This document shows, one piece after another, positions 37,136 to 46,218 of a stretch of DNA of 64,000 bases. The notes under the pieces were generated by a model. The model did not search any database and had not been told where the DNA came from. It saw only the letters and a list, made by a program, of their open reading frames with translations. Every line of letters begins with the position of its first letter. Position 1 is the stretch's first letter. This DNA is from Verrucomicrobiota bacterium (lineage in GTDB: Bacteria > Verrucomicrobiota > Verrucomicrobiia > Limisphaerales > JACPZS01), in the NCBI GenBank assembly GCA_016195385.1, contig JACPZS010000039.1:1-64000 (forward strand), read 5' to 3'. The translations under genes were made by a program, and so were the position numbers.

Positions 37136-38206
37136 CTAAATTTTCACCTTGAATTGTTCGTTGCGCCGGAGCGAAGCCGCAAACGCCGCCATGAGTTCGG
37201 GAATTTTTTCCAAATCCTTCAGGCTGACCAACTCGACCGGCGAGTGCATGTAACGGTTGGGCAGGCTGAGGAGCGCGCTGGGAATCCCGCCGCGCGTCCA
37301 GAAAATTACGTCGGTGTCCGTGCCACTGGTCGCGGACATCGCCTCGTGCTGCAACGTGATCTTTTTTTGCTTCGCCAATATTTCCAGCCGACTGACCACT
37401 TCGCGATGATTGCAAGCGCCGTGCGTCAGCGTCGGCCCGCGCCCGATCTTGATGTCCCCGTGTTGCGCCTTGCTGACGGTCGGATAGTCGGTGGCATGCG
37501 TTACATCCACGACGAGCGCGACATCCGGCTTGAGCGAGTAGGCGATCTGCCGCGCGCCGAACAGGCCGACTTCCTCCATGATGTTCGAGACGGCGCAAAC
37601 TTCGCACCGCAGCTTCGTCTTCGCCTCGCGCAAAAGGCGCAGTGTCTCGGCCACGGCGAACGTGCCGATGCGGTTGTCGAATGCCCGCGCAATCGCAAGA
37701 TCATCGCGCAGTAATTCAAACTGGTCGTTCAGCGTGATTGGATCGCCGACCTGAATCAATTTCTCCGCCTCCTTGCGGCTGCCCACGCCGATGTCGATGA
37801 AAATTTCGTGAATCTTCGGCGGCTTGGGATCACTCTCTTGCTTGGTCAAGTGCGGCGCGACATTGCCGACGACGCCTTTCACGGGACCGCGCGTCGTGTG
37901 AATCAAAACGCGCTGCGCTTTCGTGATCGCCGCGTCCACTCCGCCGAGCTTGCGCACGTACACAAAGCCGTCGTCGTCGATGTAATTCACGGCCATCGCG
38001 ATTTCGTCGGCGTGGGCGGCGAGCATGAGGCGCGGGCCGCCGCCTTTGTTCAGTAGGGCGACGGCGTTGCCGTAGGCGTCGGAAAAAGTTTCGTCCGCGA
38101 ATGGCGCGACGTAATCGAGCCACACACGTTGCCCGCGCGCTTCGTGGCCGGACGGGCTGGGAGTGTTGACCAGTTTTTCCAGGAACTTGAGTGATTCAGT
38201 GCGCAT
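37136..38206 (-). CDS. M42 family metallo-aminopeptidase
   Basis: 356 residues. M42 (FrvX/TET-like) peptidases are cytoplasmic dodecameric aminopeptidases with two metals. Visible motifs are MLAAHADEIAMAV (first metal-binding His and catalytic Asp), a bridging Asp in RAFDNRIGTFAVAE, the catalytic/metal Glu pair in NIMEEVGLFGAR, DVTHATDYP, and the C-terminal PNRYMHSPVELVSLKD carrying the last His ligand. The start MRTESLKFLEKLVNTPSPSGHE is standard. It lies 70 bases downstream of a subtilisin gene on the same strand; cleaning up peptides from extracellular proteolysis would be a reasonable role (inference). Confidence 0.9.
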   Translation of the reverse strand: MRTESLKFLEKLVNTPSPSGHEARGQRVWLDYVAPFADETFSDAYGNAVALLNKGGGPRLMLAAHADEIAMAVNYIDDDGFVYVRKLGGVDAAITKAQRVLIHTTRGPVKGVVGNVAPHLTKQESDPKPPKIHEIFIDIGVGSRKEAEKLIQVGDPITLNDQFELLRDDLAIARAFDNRIGTFAVAETLRLLREAKTKLRCEVCAVSNIMEEVGLFGARQIAYSLKPDVALVVDVTHATDYPTVSKAQHGDIKIGRGPTLTHGACNHREVVSRLEILAKQKKITLQHEAMSATSGTDTDVIFWTRGGIPSALLSLPNRYMHSPVELVSLKDLEKIPELMAAFAASLRRNEQFKVKI

Positions 38207-38276
38207 GGAGGAAATTTAGGCGAGTTAACCGGAGGCTCCAAGCGCAAACGGCAAACCTGCTCTTTGCGGTCAGCGC

Positions 38277-40541
38277 TCAAAGTCCTTTGAGGCGGAAAAA
38301 CTGCGGTTGATTCGTCGCACGAATCGTCACCAGGTTTTGACTGGCGGCGATGACGGGCGTCGCGTCGGCGTTCGTCCACTGGACCGGCGACGTGAGCGAA
38401 GCAGCGACTTGAAGAATGAAGGCCTTGCTCGTAAGCGGCCAGGAAACCTGGAACTCGTTGAGGATGTCGGCGCGGATCGAAAGCGCCGGCGGCGTCTGCA
38501 ATCGCCAGTTCAAAATCACCTCGCCCATCGGCGGCGCATCGCGGTTCACGTCCGGAAAAATCTTGCCATCCACCGCGATGAAATAAGTTGCGTTCACAAG
38601 CGCGGAAAACTCAAGTCGGCTGTTCAAGTTGGTTGCCGTGTCGTCGTTGGCGGCGATCAAATTCAGCGCTGCAACATTCGTCCCCACATAGATCGCCAGC
38701 AATGTATCGAACGCCGTGCCCGCCGTGTCAAAGGTCGCGGCCCCGCTTTGCGGACACACCCAGCGAAACCAAATCGATGCGCCGCCGGCGTTGCCCGCGT
38801 GGCGCGGTTCGCCGGGCTGTTTGGTCGCGTTGCGGTTGTTGTTCGTTGCCGAACCGATCGCGCCCGTGATCAATCGGGCCTGCGCGAAATCATCGTTGAG
38901 CGGACTTGTGCGAAAGCTCCACGAAAAATCATCGACGGGCGTGCCTTGAGCGACGCGATTGAGATTTCCGTCGAGAGTTGCGCCGGTCACATCCGTGGCA
39001 GCGCCTGAAATTTTTACGGTGTAGTCCATCGCTGGCGCCAGCGGTGCGGCGGGTGTAAATTTCATTGTTTGATCGCCGTTCGTCCAAGCGAACGCTCCAC
39101 TGACGGCTGGCGAGATCGTAAACGCATCTTCGGCGCTCGCGCGATCCATCGGCTGCGTGAACGTGACGCTCACAACCGAATTCAGCGGCGTGCGGTTGCC
39201 GTTCGGTTCCACGAAATTTACGAACACCGGACTGTTCGAAGCCACCGTTAAATTCGCAAGCGCACGGGCGATGTTCAACCGGCCGTTGGCAATCACACGG
39301 TTCGTCCAGGCCGGAATCAAATCCACGGAACCCAGCAGCGCCGCTTTCAATTCCGCCGCGGACAAGTCGGGCGCGAACCCCGCGAGCAGTGCTGCCGCGC
39401 CCGCGACGTGCGGCGTGGCCGCCGACGTGCCGCTGAAAATGGAATACGCGCCCTGGCCCAGACCCGTCGTCCAAACGTTCACCCCCGGCGCCGCGAGGTG
39501 GACCGCGGTACGACCAAAATTGGAAAATGCGGCGACCGAGTCGTCCGTGTTCGCTGCGGCCACGCTGATGATGCTGGGCGAGTTCCACGACGCCGGAAAA
39601 AAGCGCGTAACGTCGTTGTCTCTGCTGCTGTTGCCTGCTGCGAAGATGTTCAAAATACCGAGCGCGCCGGCGGCATCAATGGCATCCTTCACCGCCGCGC
39701 CATTCTCGTCGCCGCCATAGCTGTTGTTCGTCACGCGAATGTTTACGCCGCGCTGCTTCATCGCGATGACATATTCAAAACACTCGACGAGATCGGCGTC
39801 ATAGCCAAATCCATCCGGCCCGGAGTATTTCAGCGCCATGAGTTTCACTGACCAGTTGATCCCCGCGATGCCTTTGCCGTTGTTGCCCACCGCGCCGATG
39901 ATGCCCGCGCACGCCGTGCCGTGGCCGCCGTCGTCAAGCGGATCGGCATCGTGGTTGTGCGCGTCGATGCCAAACACATCGTCCACGTAGCCGTTGCCGT
40001 CGTCGTCAATGCCGTTGCCGGGAATTTCGCCGGAGTTGCGCCACATGTTCGTGGCCAGATCTTCGTGCGGATAATAAATGCCCGAATCGATTACAGCGAC
40101 GACTACATTGGAAGTCCCGGTAAATTTGTTCCACGCACTGGGCGCGCCGATGCGCGTCAGATTGATCTGTGATGAAAAATTCGGATCGTTTGGCGTCGCC
40201 AAAAGCCGGCGGCGATGATTTGGTTCCACGTCCAACACGCCACCGATTTGTTGGTACTCCGCCAAGGCTTGCAGCACAGACTTCGACGCGGGCAGGCGGA
40301 CGAGTTGCCAGCCCGTCTGCGGATAAGTGCGGATGACTTGCGCGCCGACCCGCGCGTGCGGCGAGATGGAAGAACTCAACGCCGGGCTGGTGCGCAGCTT
40401 CACCAGCAGTTCCCCTTCGGCAAATTTTGCCGAATCGAGTCCGAACGCGCGCAACGGGCAGACCAAGATCGCCAACGACGCGACAACTCCAAGAAATCGT
40501 CGCACTCTGAACTTGTTTGCACGTTCGTTTCGTTTCAACAT
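38277..40541 (-). CDS. Secreted subtilisin-like serine protease (S8)
   Basis: I start at the ATG at 40541 (MLKRNERANKFRVRRFLGVV..., a signal peptide; 754 residues), because the longer track ORF would overlap the divergent gene. An I9/fervidolysin-like prodomain (FAEGELLVKLRTSPALSSS) precedes the S8 domain with VAVIDSGIYYPHEDL (~149), DDGGHGTACAGI (~205) and FSGTSAATPHVAGAAALL (~370). A Big_5-like Ig domain (TFTQPMDRASAEDAFTISP) and a PPC-like domain (NDDFAQARLITGAIGSATNN ... YFIAVDGK) follow, and the shared tail ends PQFFRLKGL. An exported degradative protease is likely. Confidence 0.9.
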   Translation of the reverse strand: MLKRNERANKFRVRRFLGVVASLAILVCPLRAFGLDSAKFAEGELLVKLRTSPALSSSISPHARVGAQVIRTYPQTGWQLVRLPASKSVLQALAEYQQIGGVLDVEPNHRRRLLATPNDPNFSSQINLTRIGAPSAWNKFTGTSNVVVAVIDSGIYYPHEDLATNMWRNSGEIPGNGIDDDGNGYVDDVFGIDAHNHDADPLDDGGHGTACAGIIGAVGNNGKGIAGINWSVKLMALKYSGPDGFGYDADLVECFEYVIAMKQRGVNIRVTNNSYGGDENGAAVKDAIDAAGALGILNIFAAGNSSRDNDVTRFFPASWNSPSIISVAAANTDDSVAAFSNFGRTAVHLAAPGVNVWTTGLGQGAYSIFSGTSAATPHVAGAAALLAGFAPDLSAAELKAALLGSVDLIPAWTNRVIANGRLNIARALANLTVASNSPVFVNFVEPNGNRTPLNSVVSVTFTQPMDRASAEDAFTISPAVSGAFAWTNGDQTMKFTPAAPLAPAMDYTVKISGAATDVTGATLDGNLNRVAQGTPVDDFSWSFRTSPLNDDFAQARLITGAIGSATNNNRNATKQPGEPRHAGNAGGASIWFRWVCPQSGAATFDTAGTAFDTLLAIYVGTNVAALNLIAANDDTATNLNSRLEFSALVNATYFIAVDGKIFPDVNRDAPPMGEVILNWRLQTPPALSIRADILNEFQVSWPLTSKAFILQVAASLTSPVQWTNADATPVIAASQNLVTIRATNQPQFFRLKGL

Positions 40542-40569
40542 CGCGTCACGATAGACCGGACGAGTTTTT

Positions 40570-43362
40570 GTGAGAAGCCGATTCATTTTCATCGGGAGAT
40601 TTTGGCGACAGACAGTTGCGCTGGCGGTGGCTTGCTTGCGTTTCTGTACCGAGTGCCAGGCGGCGGAACTCGCGTCCACCAACGCCACGCCTGCGACCGC
40701 GGAAAAAGAATTCTGGTCGCTTGCGCCCTTGGAAAATTTCACGCCACCGCGTCCACACGACGCGCAGTCCAAGGCCTGGGCACGCACGCCGGTCGATTTG
40801 TTCATCCTCGACAAACTAGCCGCGAAAAATCTTCAGCCCAATCCGCCCGCCGACAAACGCACGCTGCTCCGTCGCATCCATTTCGATCTCATCGGCCTGC
40901 CCCCGACGCCGGAAGAAATGCGCGAATTTCTGCGCGACTCGTCGCCACACGCGTACGAGAAAGTCGTCGATCGATTGCTGGCCAGTCCGCGTTACGGCGA
41001 ACGTTGGGCGCGGCACTGGATGGATGTCGCGCATTACGCCGAGACGCACGGTCATGATCAGGATCGTCCGCGCACCAACGCCTGGCCTTACCGCGATTAC
41101 TTGATTCGTTCGTTCAACGAAGACAAGCCCTACGCCCGCTTCGTCGAAGAACAAATCGCCGGTGACGTTTTGTTTCCGCGCGATCCGCAGGGCATCGTCG
41201 CCACCGGTTTCCTCGCGACCGGGCCGTGGGACGAAAGTTCGCTGCGCGACATTCGCGAAGACACCATCGACCGCCAGGTCGCGCGCTACCTCGACCGCGA
41301 TGACATCGTGACCACCGTGATGTCCACGTTCACGAGCACGACGGTGCATTGCGCGCGCTGTCACGATCACAAATTCGACCCGATCAAACAGTCTGATTAC
41401 TACGCGCTGCAAGCGGTCTTCGCGGCCACGGACAAAGGCGAGCGGCAATTCGATCTCGATCCGGAAACGAATCTCATCCGGCAACGCTTGCTCAAGCAAC
41501 GCCGTGCCACAGAGAATCGAACGAAGGAGATGGTGACCGAGTTTTTGTCGGCGGGCAGCCAAGCAGAGACGGCAGCGTGGGAGGCAGGCCTAAAATCGAA
41601 GCCATCCATCTGGACTGCGCTCAAACCACAGCAAATCGTTTCCGAGGGCGGCGCGACGTTGACGAAGTTGCCGGACCAGTCGGTGTTGTCCAGCGGCACG
41701 CGACCCGAAGTTGATGTTTACACCTTTGTTGCGACAACGACGCTGACGAACATCACGGCGATTCGACTCGAAGTCCTGGCGGACGAAAGTCTGCCGCACC
41801 AAGGCCCGGGTCGGCAGGACAACGGCAATCTTCACCTCTCCGAGATTTCGTTGAACGCCGCGCCGCTGGCTGACGCGACGGCGACGAATGCGAGGGTTGT
41901 TCTGAAAAATGCGTCCGCAGATTTCAGTCAAACGGAATGGGGCATCGAGAGGGCCATCGATGGAAAGACCAACACCGCGTGGGGCATTTACCCCAAGGTG
42001 GGCGAATCCCATTTCGGCGTGTTCGAGACGAAAGAAAACCTCGGCTTCGTGCGCGGCGCGCGGCTGACCTTCGCGCTCGAACAACGCCACGGCGGCGGGC
42101 ATCTCATCGGACGCTTCCGGATTTCGATCACAACCGCCGAGCGGCCCGTGCGCGCGAATCCATTTCCAGAAAACATCACGACGATTCTCGCGTTGCCTTC
42201 GTCGCAGCGCAGCGATGAACAGCGCGTCGAATTGGCGGCGTTTGCGCGCAAAGAAAAAATTGAACAGCAACTCAAAGTTTTGCCGCCGCCGCGATTGGTT
42301 TATGCGGGCGCGAGCGAGTTCGTGCCCGATGCCAGTTTCGTTCCTGCCAAAGCGCCGCGCCCGGTTCATGTGCTCAAACGTGGTGACATCAACAAGCCGG
42401 GTGATGAAGCCACACCCGGAGCGCTGCCCTTGGTCCGTGGCTTGGATTCGCGATTCAATTTACCCGAGGCTCTGGACGAAGGTGCCCGCCGCGCCGCGCT
42501 CGCGAAGTGGATCACCGACCCGCGCAATGTTCTGACCTGGCGCTCGATTGTGAATCGCGTCTGGCAATACCACTTCGGCCGTGGCCTCGTCGATTCACCG
42601 AATGATTTTGGCCGCATGGGCGCGCGACCCACGCACCCCGAATTGCTCGACTGGCTCGCCGTGAAATTTCAGCAAAGCGGCGGCTCCTTCAAACAACTTC
42701 ACAAGCTCATCGTGACAAGCGCCGTATATCGCCAGTCCTCGCAAACGACGGAGACTTTGGTTGACCGAAAATCCAAGCCGGGGCCCGACCGTGCCGCCAT
42801 CGACGCCGACAACTCATTGCTCTGGCGCATGAATCGCGCGCGGCTCGACGCCGAATCCGTGCGCGACGCCGTGCTTCAAATCACCGGCAAGCTCGATCTC
42901 ACGATGGGCGGGCCATCCGTCAAACAATTCATGATGTCGCCGGGCATTCATGTGACGCCGGTCGTGGACTACAACAAGTTCGACGTGGACAGCCCGGAAA
43001 GCTGCCGCCGCAGCGTCTATCGCTTCATCTTCCGCACGCTACCCGACCCGTTCATGGACTCGCTCGACTGCGCCGACTCGTCGCAGCTAACCGCCAAGCG
43101 CAACGTTTCGATGACCTCCCTGCAGGCGCTCGCGATGTTGAACAACCACTTCATGGTGCGTCAGAGCGAACACTTTGCCGCGCATATCAGTGGTGTGGCG
43201 AAAAATCTTCCCGGCCAGATCAAAGCTATTTACGAACTCGCGTTGCACCGACCGCCCACGGCGAATGAACTCAAAGAGCTTGCCGCGTACGCCACGAAGC
43301 ACGGTCTCGCCAACGCCTGCCGGCTCATCCTCAACAGCAACGAGTTCATGTTTGTGAATTGA
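40570..43362 (+). CDS. DUF1549/DUF1553 protein (planctomycete-type cytochrome-associated)
   Basis: 930 residues from a GTG at 40570, with a plausible signal peptide (FWRQTVALAVACLRFCTECQA). The DUF1549 domain includes FILDKLAAKNLQPNPPADKR, HWMDVAHYAETHGHDQDRPR and CARCHDHKFDPIKQ (~260), a CxxCH that is invariant in this family. A beta-sandwich insertion (concanavalin-like; ERAIDGKTNTAWGI) follows, then DUF1553 (KWITDPRNVLTWRSIVNRVW ... LHRPPTANELKELA). The N-terminal cytochrome domain (PSCyt1) often seen in homologues is absent. The function is not established; these proteins are paired with DUF1501 proteins across Planctomycetes and Verrucomicrobia, possibly for polysaccharide or sulfate-ester use. 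Confidence 0.88.
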   Translation: MRSRFIFIGRFWRQTVALAVACLRFCTECQAAELASTNATPATAEKEFWSLAPLENFTPPRPHDAQSKAWARTPVDLFILDKLAAKNLQPNPPADKRTLLRRIHFDLIGLPPTPEEMREFLRDSSPHAYEKVVDRLLASPRYGERWARHWMDVAHYAETHGHDQDRPRTNAWPYRDYLIRSFNEDKPYARFVEEQIAGDVLFPRDPQGIVATGFLATGPWDESSLRDIREDTIDRQVARYLDRDDIVTTVMSTFTSTTVHCARCHDHKFDPIKQSDYYALQAVFAATDKGERQFDLDPETNLIRQRLLKQRRATENRTKEMVTEFLSAGSQAETAAWEAGLKSKPSIWTALKPQQIVSEGGATLTKLPDQSVLSSGTRPEVDVYTFVATTTLTNITAIRLEVLADESLPHQGPGRQDNGNLHLSEISLNAAPLADATATNARVVLKNASADFSQTEWGIERAIDGKTNTAWGIYPKVGESHFGVFETKENLGFVRGARLTFALEQRHGGGHLIGRFRISITTAERPVRANPFPENITTILALPSSQRSDEQRVELAAFARKEKIEQQLKVLPPPRLVYAGASEFVPDASFVPAKAPRPVHVLKRGDINKPGDEATPGALPLVRGLDSRFNLPEALDEGARRAALAKWITDPRNVLTWRSIVNRVWQYHFGRGLVDSPNDFGRMGARPTHPELLDWLAVKFQQSGGSFKQLHKLIVTSAVYRQSSQTTETLVDRKSKPGPDRAAIDADNSLLWRMNRARLDAESVRDAVLQITGKLDLTMGGPSVKQFMMSPGIHVTPVVDYNKFDVDSPESCRRSVYRFIFRTLPDPFMDSLDCADSSQLTAKRNVSMTSLQALAMLNNHFMVRQSEHFAAHISGVAKNLPGQIKAIYELALHRPPTANELKELAAYATKHGLANACRLILNSNEFMFVN

Positions 43363-43370
43363 ACCCCCTC

Positions 43371-43378
43371 AGGGAGGT
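43371..43378 (+). promoter_or_regulatory. Strong Shine-Dalgarno before the small membrane protein
   Basis: AGGGAGGT lies seven bases before the ATG at 43385. Most genes in this window lack such a site, so this supports the reality of the short ORF that follows. Confidence 0.7.
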
Positions 43379-43384
43379 AGAAAA

Positions 43385-43678
43385 ATGCTTCAAGGTAAAA
43401 ACAAGGGTGTATTTTTAATTGGAGTCTTCGGCCCCGCATCTCTCTTGCCAGCTTGGAACGTTGTTCTGTTGCTTTCGACTGGCCGCAGAGAAGGAAGACA
43501 ATTCGCCGCCATGAATCTACTGCTTTTGCTGATTATAGCTTTCCCCTTCGTTTTGCTGCTCAACCGCTGGGTTTATTTGAGATCGTGGGAGCGAAAGAGC
43601 CGCCTTTTTGCCGCTGGCCTGCTCGCGCCTGCGTTGGTAGCTTTGGTTGAATTTTTATACGTTTTTTCGTATCGGTAA
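43385..43678 (+). CDS. Small three-helix membrane protein within the DUF1549-DUF1501 pair
   Basis: 97 residues with three hydrophobic segments: GVFLIGVFGPASLLPAWNVV, MNLLLLLIIAFPFVLLLNRW and LFAAGLLAPALVALVEFLYV. I recognise no family. It is supported by a strong Shine-Dalgarno and by tight spacing: 22 bases after the DUF1549/1553 stop and 3 before the DUF1501 start. It might anchor or assemble the partner proteins at the membrane; this is inference from position only. Confidence 0.7.
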   Translation: MLQGKNKGVFLIGVFGPASLLPAWNVVLLLSTGRREGRQFAAMNLLLLLIIAFPFVLLLNRWVYLRSWERKSRLFAAGLLAPALVALVEFLYVFSYR

Positions 43679-43681
43679 TTT

Positions 43682-45160
43682 ATGGCCAACATGCGCTCTC
43701 GCTTCATCCCCAATCCGACCCCGTGTGGGCGCACGCGCCGCGAGTTTCTGTGGGAGGTCGGCGCCGGGTTTGCCGGACTCGGCTTGATTGATTTGCTTTC
43801 ACGCGATGGGTTTTTTTCCGCCAGCGCCGCCGAAGTTTCCAAGAAGAATTCAGCTTCGCCGCTCGCGCCCAAGCCGGCGCATTTTCCGACGCGCGCCAAG
43901 CATTGCATTTTTCTCTTCATGAATGGCGCGCCGAGCCAGGTCGATACGTTCGACCCCAAGCCGGCGCTGACGAAGTTTCACGGCTCGCCGTACACCGGAA
44001 AACTGAAAGTGGGTTCCAATGGAAGGCCGATTGGCTACTTGATGCAATCACCGTTCGAATTCAAAAAGCATGGGCAAGGTGGCCTGGACATCAGCAGCCT
44101 TTTTCCGCACACGGCCAGACACGCCGACCGCCTCTGCGTGTTGCGCTCGCTCTATACGGACACGGCGGCGCACGCTTCGGGCTGTTTGCAGATGAACACG
44201 GGCAACGTGCAAATAGGCAAGCCGAGTCTCGGCGCGTGGTTGAGTTACGGGCTGGGCACACTCAACGACAATCTGCCCAGCTTCGTGGTGATGACCGATC
44301 CGCGCGGCGGGCCGATTGGCAGCGCGTCAAACTGGACGGCTGGTTTCATGCCCGCGCCGTTTCAAGGCACGCTGTTTCGCAGCAAAGGTTCGCCGCTGCT
44401 TGATCTCGCCACGCCCGCCGGCGTCGGCCCGCGCACGCAGCGCCGCTCGCTAGATGTGCTGGAGCAGTTGAATCGCGAACATCTCAAATCGCACCCGAAC
44501 GACTCGGAGTTGCTCGCGCGCATCATGTCGTACGAACTCGCCTACCAGATGCAGACCAGCGCGGCGCAAGTCGTCGATGTGAACGATGAGTCGCCGCAGA
44601 CGCGCTCGCTCTACGGACTCGACGACAAGTTGACGGCCGACTTCGGCGCGAAGTGTCTGATCGCCCGGCGGCTCATCGAAAAAGGCGTTCGCTTTGTGCA
44701 GCTTTATTCCGGCGGCGGCCACATCGAAGACACGTGGGACGGCCACAATGATTGCATCAACAATCACAAACTCCACGCGGGCGAAACCGACAAACCCATC
44801 GCCGCGCTACTCACCGATCTCAAACGCACGGGCCTGCTTGATGAAACGCTCGTGGTCTGGGGTGGCGAATTTGGCCGCACGCCCACGAGTGAAGGCGTGG
44901 GCAAACCGGGACGCGATCACAACTGGCTCGGCTTTTCAATGTGGCTGGCGGGCGCGGGCGTGCGCGGCGGCCAATGGATCGGCGCGACGGATGAGCTGGG
45001 TTTTGAAGCGGTCGAGGAACGCGCGCATGTTTCCGATCTGCACGCGACGATTTTGCACTTGATGGGACTGGAGCACGAACGGCTGACTTATTTTTATCAA
45101 GGATTCGATCAACGCCTGACCGGCACGCGCGGCGAAGTGATCAAAAAAGTGCTGGCTTGA
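43682..45160 (+). CDS. DUF1501 family protein (sulfatase-like), Tat-exported
   Basis: 492 residues with a twin-arginine signal: TRREFLWEVGAGFAGLGLIDLL, then an Ala-rich cleavage region (SASAAE). DUF1501 motifs are HCIFLFMNGAPSQVDTFDPKP (metal/active-site-like region of the alkaline phosphatase superfamily), VQLYSGGGHIEDTWDGHND, VVWGGEFGRTPTSEG and GRDHNWLGFSMWLAG. The fold is related to sulfatases and phosphatases, but no catalytic Cys-formylglycine motif is seen. Folded export via Tat suggests a cofactor or metal. Its partner is the DUF1549/1553 gene 319 bases upstream, with the small membrane protein between. Confidence 0.9.
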   Translation: MANMRSRFIPNPTPCGRTRREFLWEVGAGFAGLGLIDLLSRDGFFSASAAEVSKKNSASPLAPKPAHFPTRAKHCIFLFMNGAPSQVDTFDPKPALTKFHGSPYTGKLKVGSNGRPIGYLMQSPFEFKKHGQGGLDISSLFPHTARHADRLCVLRSLYTDTAAHASGCLQMNTGNVQIGKPSLGAWLSYGLGTLNDNLPSFVVMTDPRGGPIGSASNWTAGFMPAPFQGTLFRSKGSPLLDLATPAGVGPRTQRRSLDVLEQLNREHLKSHPNDSELLARIMSYELAYQMQTSAAQVVDVNDESPQTRSLYGLDDKLTADFGAKCLIARRLIEKGVRFVQLYSGGGHIEDTWDGHNDCINNHKLHAGETDKPIAALLTDLKRTGLLDETLVVWGGEFGRTPTSEGVGKPGRDHNWLGFSMWLAGAGVRGGQWIGATDELGFEAVEERAHVSDLHATILHLMGLEHERLTYFYQGFDQRLTGTRGEVIKKVLA

Positions 45161-45263
45161 GCAGGGGCGCGCGGCGCGAAGCTCACGCTGCCGGGCGGGC
45201 TTGCAGGGAACGAGCCATTCAGCGTAGCGTTCGCGTCACAGCATGACTCGATAATTTACTACT

Positions 45264-46157
45264 ATGAAACGCACCTCTCGAATTTTCATTTTGCTCGCGT
45301 CGTTCGCTCTTGTGGTTGGCGTGACCGCTGCGGAACATTCCGGCTTCACGCGCACGGAAGACGTCATCTACGGCCGCAAGTTCGGCACGGCGCTCACGCT
45401 CGATGTGTTTCAGCCGGAGAAAACCAACGGCCACGGAATTTTCTTCATGGTGAGCGGCGGATTTTTTTCGAGCCACGAAGGAATCAACGCGAACTTTTAC
45501 AAACCTTTTCTCGATCGCGGCTACACCGTGTTCGCCGTCGTGCATGGCTCGCAGCCCAAGTTCACCATTCCGGAAATCACGCAAGACATCCATCGCGCCG
45601 TGCGCTTCGTGCGACACAACGCGGCAAAGTACGGCGTTGATCCGAATCACTTCGGCATCACCGGCGCAAGCGCGGGCGGCCATCTCTCCCTCACGATGGG
45701 CACGCAGGGCGTGAAGGGAGATGCGGCAGCGAAGGATGCCATCGACCGCGAAAGCAGCGCGATGCAGGCGGTCGCGTGCTTTTTTCCGCCGACTGATTTT
45801 TTGAACTACGGCCAGCCCGGTGAAGACGCGGTCGGAGTGGGAATTCTCAAAGACTTCAAACCCGCATTTGGCCCGCGTTCGGACACGGCGGAGGAGCGGC
45901 AAAAATACGGAAAGGAAATCTCGCCCTTCTATTTCATCACCTCGAACACGCCGCCAACGCTCATCATGCACGGCGATGCGGACAAACTGGTGCCGATTCA
46001 ACAAGCGGAAGTTTTTGTAAAGCGCGCCAAGGAATCAGGCGTGACCGCGCGTCTGGCTGTGAAGGAAGGCAAGCAACATGGCTGGGCGAATATCGGCGAG
46101 GATTTGACGCTGTTCGCCGATTGGTTCGACGAGCATTTGCGCGGATTGAAGCACTGA
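45264..46157 (+). CDS. Secreted alpha/beta-hydrolase (esterase/lipase-like)
   Basis: 297 residues with a signal peptide (RIFILLASFALVVGVTAAEH). The fold signature is DVFQPEKTNGHGIFFMVSGGFFSS (oxyanion region), the nucleophile elbow GASAGGHLS (GxSxG, Ser about 136), the acid in MHGDADKLVPIQQAE and the His in KEGKQHGW. It resembles BD-FAE/carboxylesterase-type hydrolases that remove acyl groups from sugars or small esters. It follows the DUF1501 gene by 103 bases on the same strand, which fits a polymer-degradation theme. Confidence 0.85.
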   Translation: MKRTSRIFILLASFALVVGVTAAEHSGFTRTEDVIYGRKFGTALTLDVFQPEKTNGHGIFFMVSGGFFSSHEGINANFYKPFLDRGYTVFAVVHGSQPKFTIPEITQDIHRAVRFVRHNAAKYGVDPNHFGITGASAGGHLSLTMGTQGVKGDAAAKDAIDRESSAMQAVACFFPPTDFLNYGQPGEDAVGVGILKDFKPAFGPRSDTAEERQKYGKEISPFYFITSNTPPTLIMHGDADKLVPIQQAEVFVKRAKESGVTARLAVKEGKQHGWANIGEDLTLFADWFDEHLRGLKH

Positions 46158-46218
46158 GGCTGATTTAGGATTTGCCGTAACGCCATCGACCACGGAGAGG
46201 AAACCATCCGGTGCAACC

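Noticed and set aside
40542-40814. N-terminal extension of the second subtilisin
   Set aside because: It would overlap the divergent DUF1549 gene and puts 91 residues before a good signal peptide. The ATG at 40541 is preferred.
41340-41370. Heme c attachment by the CARCH motif of the DUF1549 protein
   Set aside because: The CxxCH is a fixed part of DUF1549 domains, but no surrounding cytochrome c fold is visible, so I do not claim heme binding.
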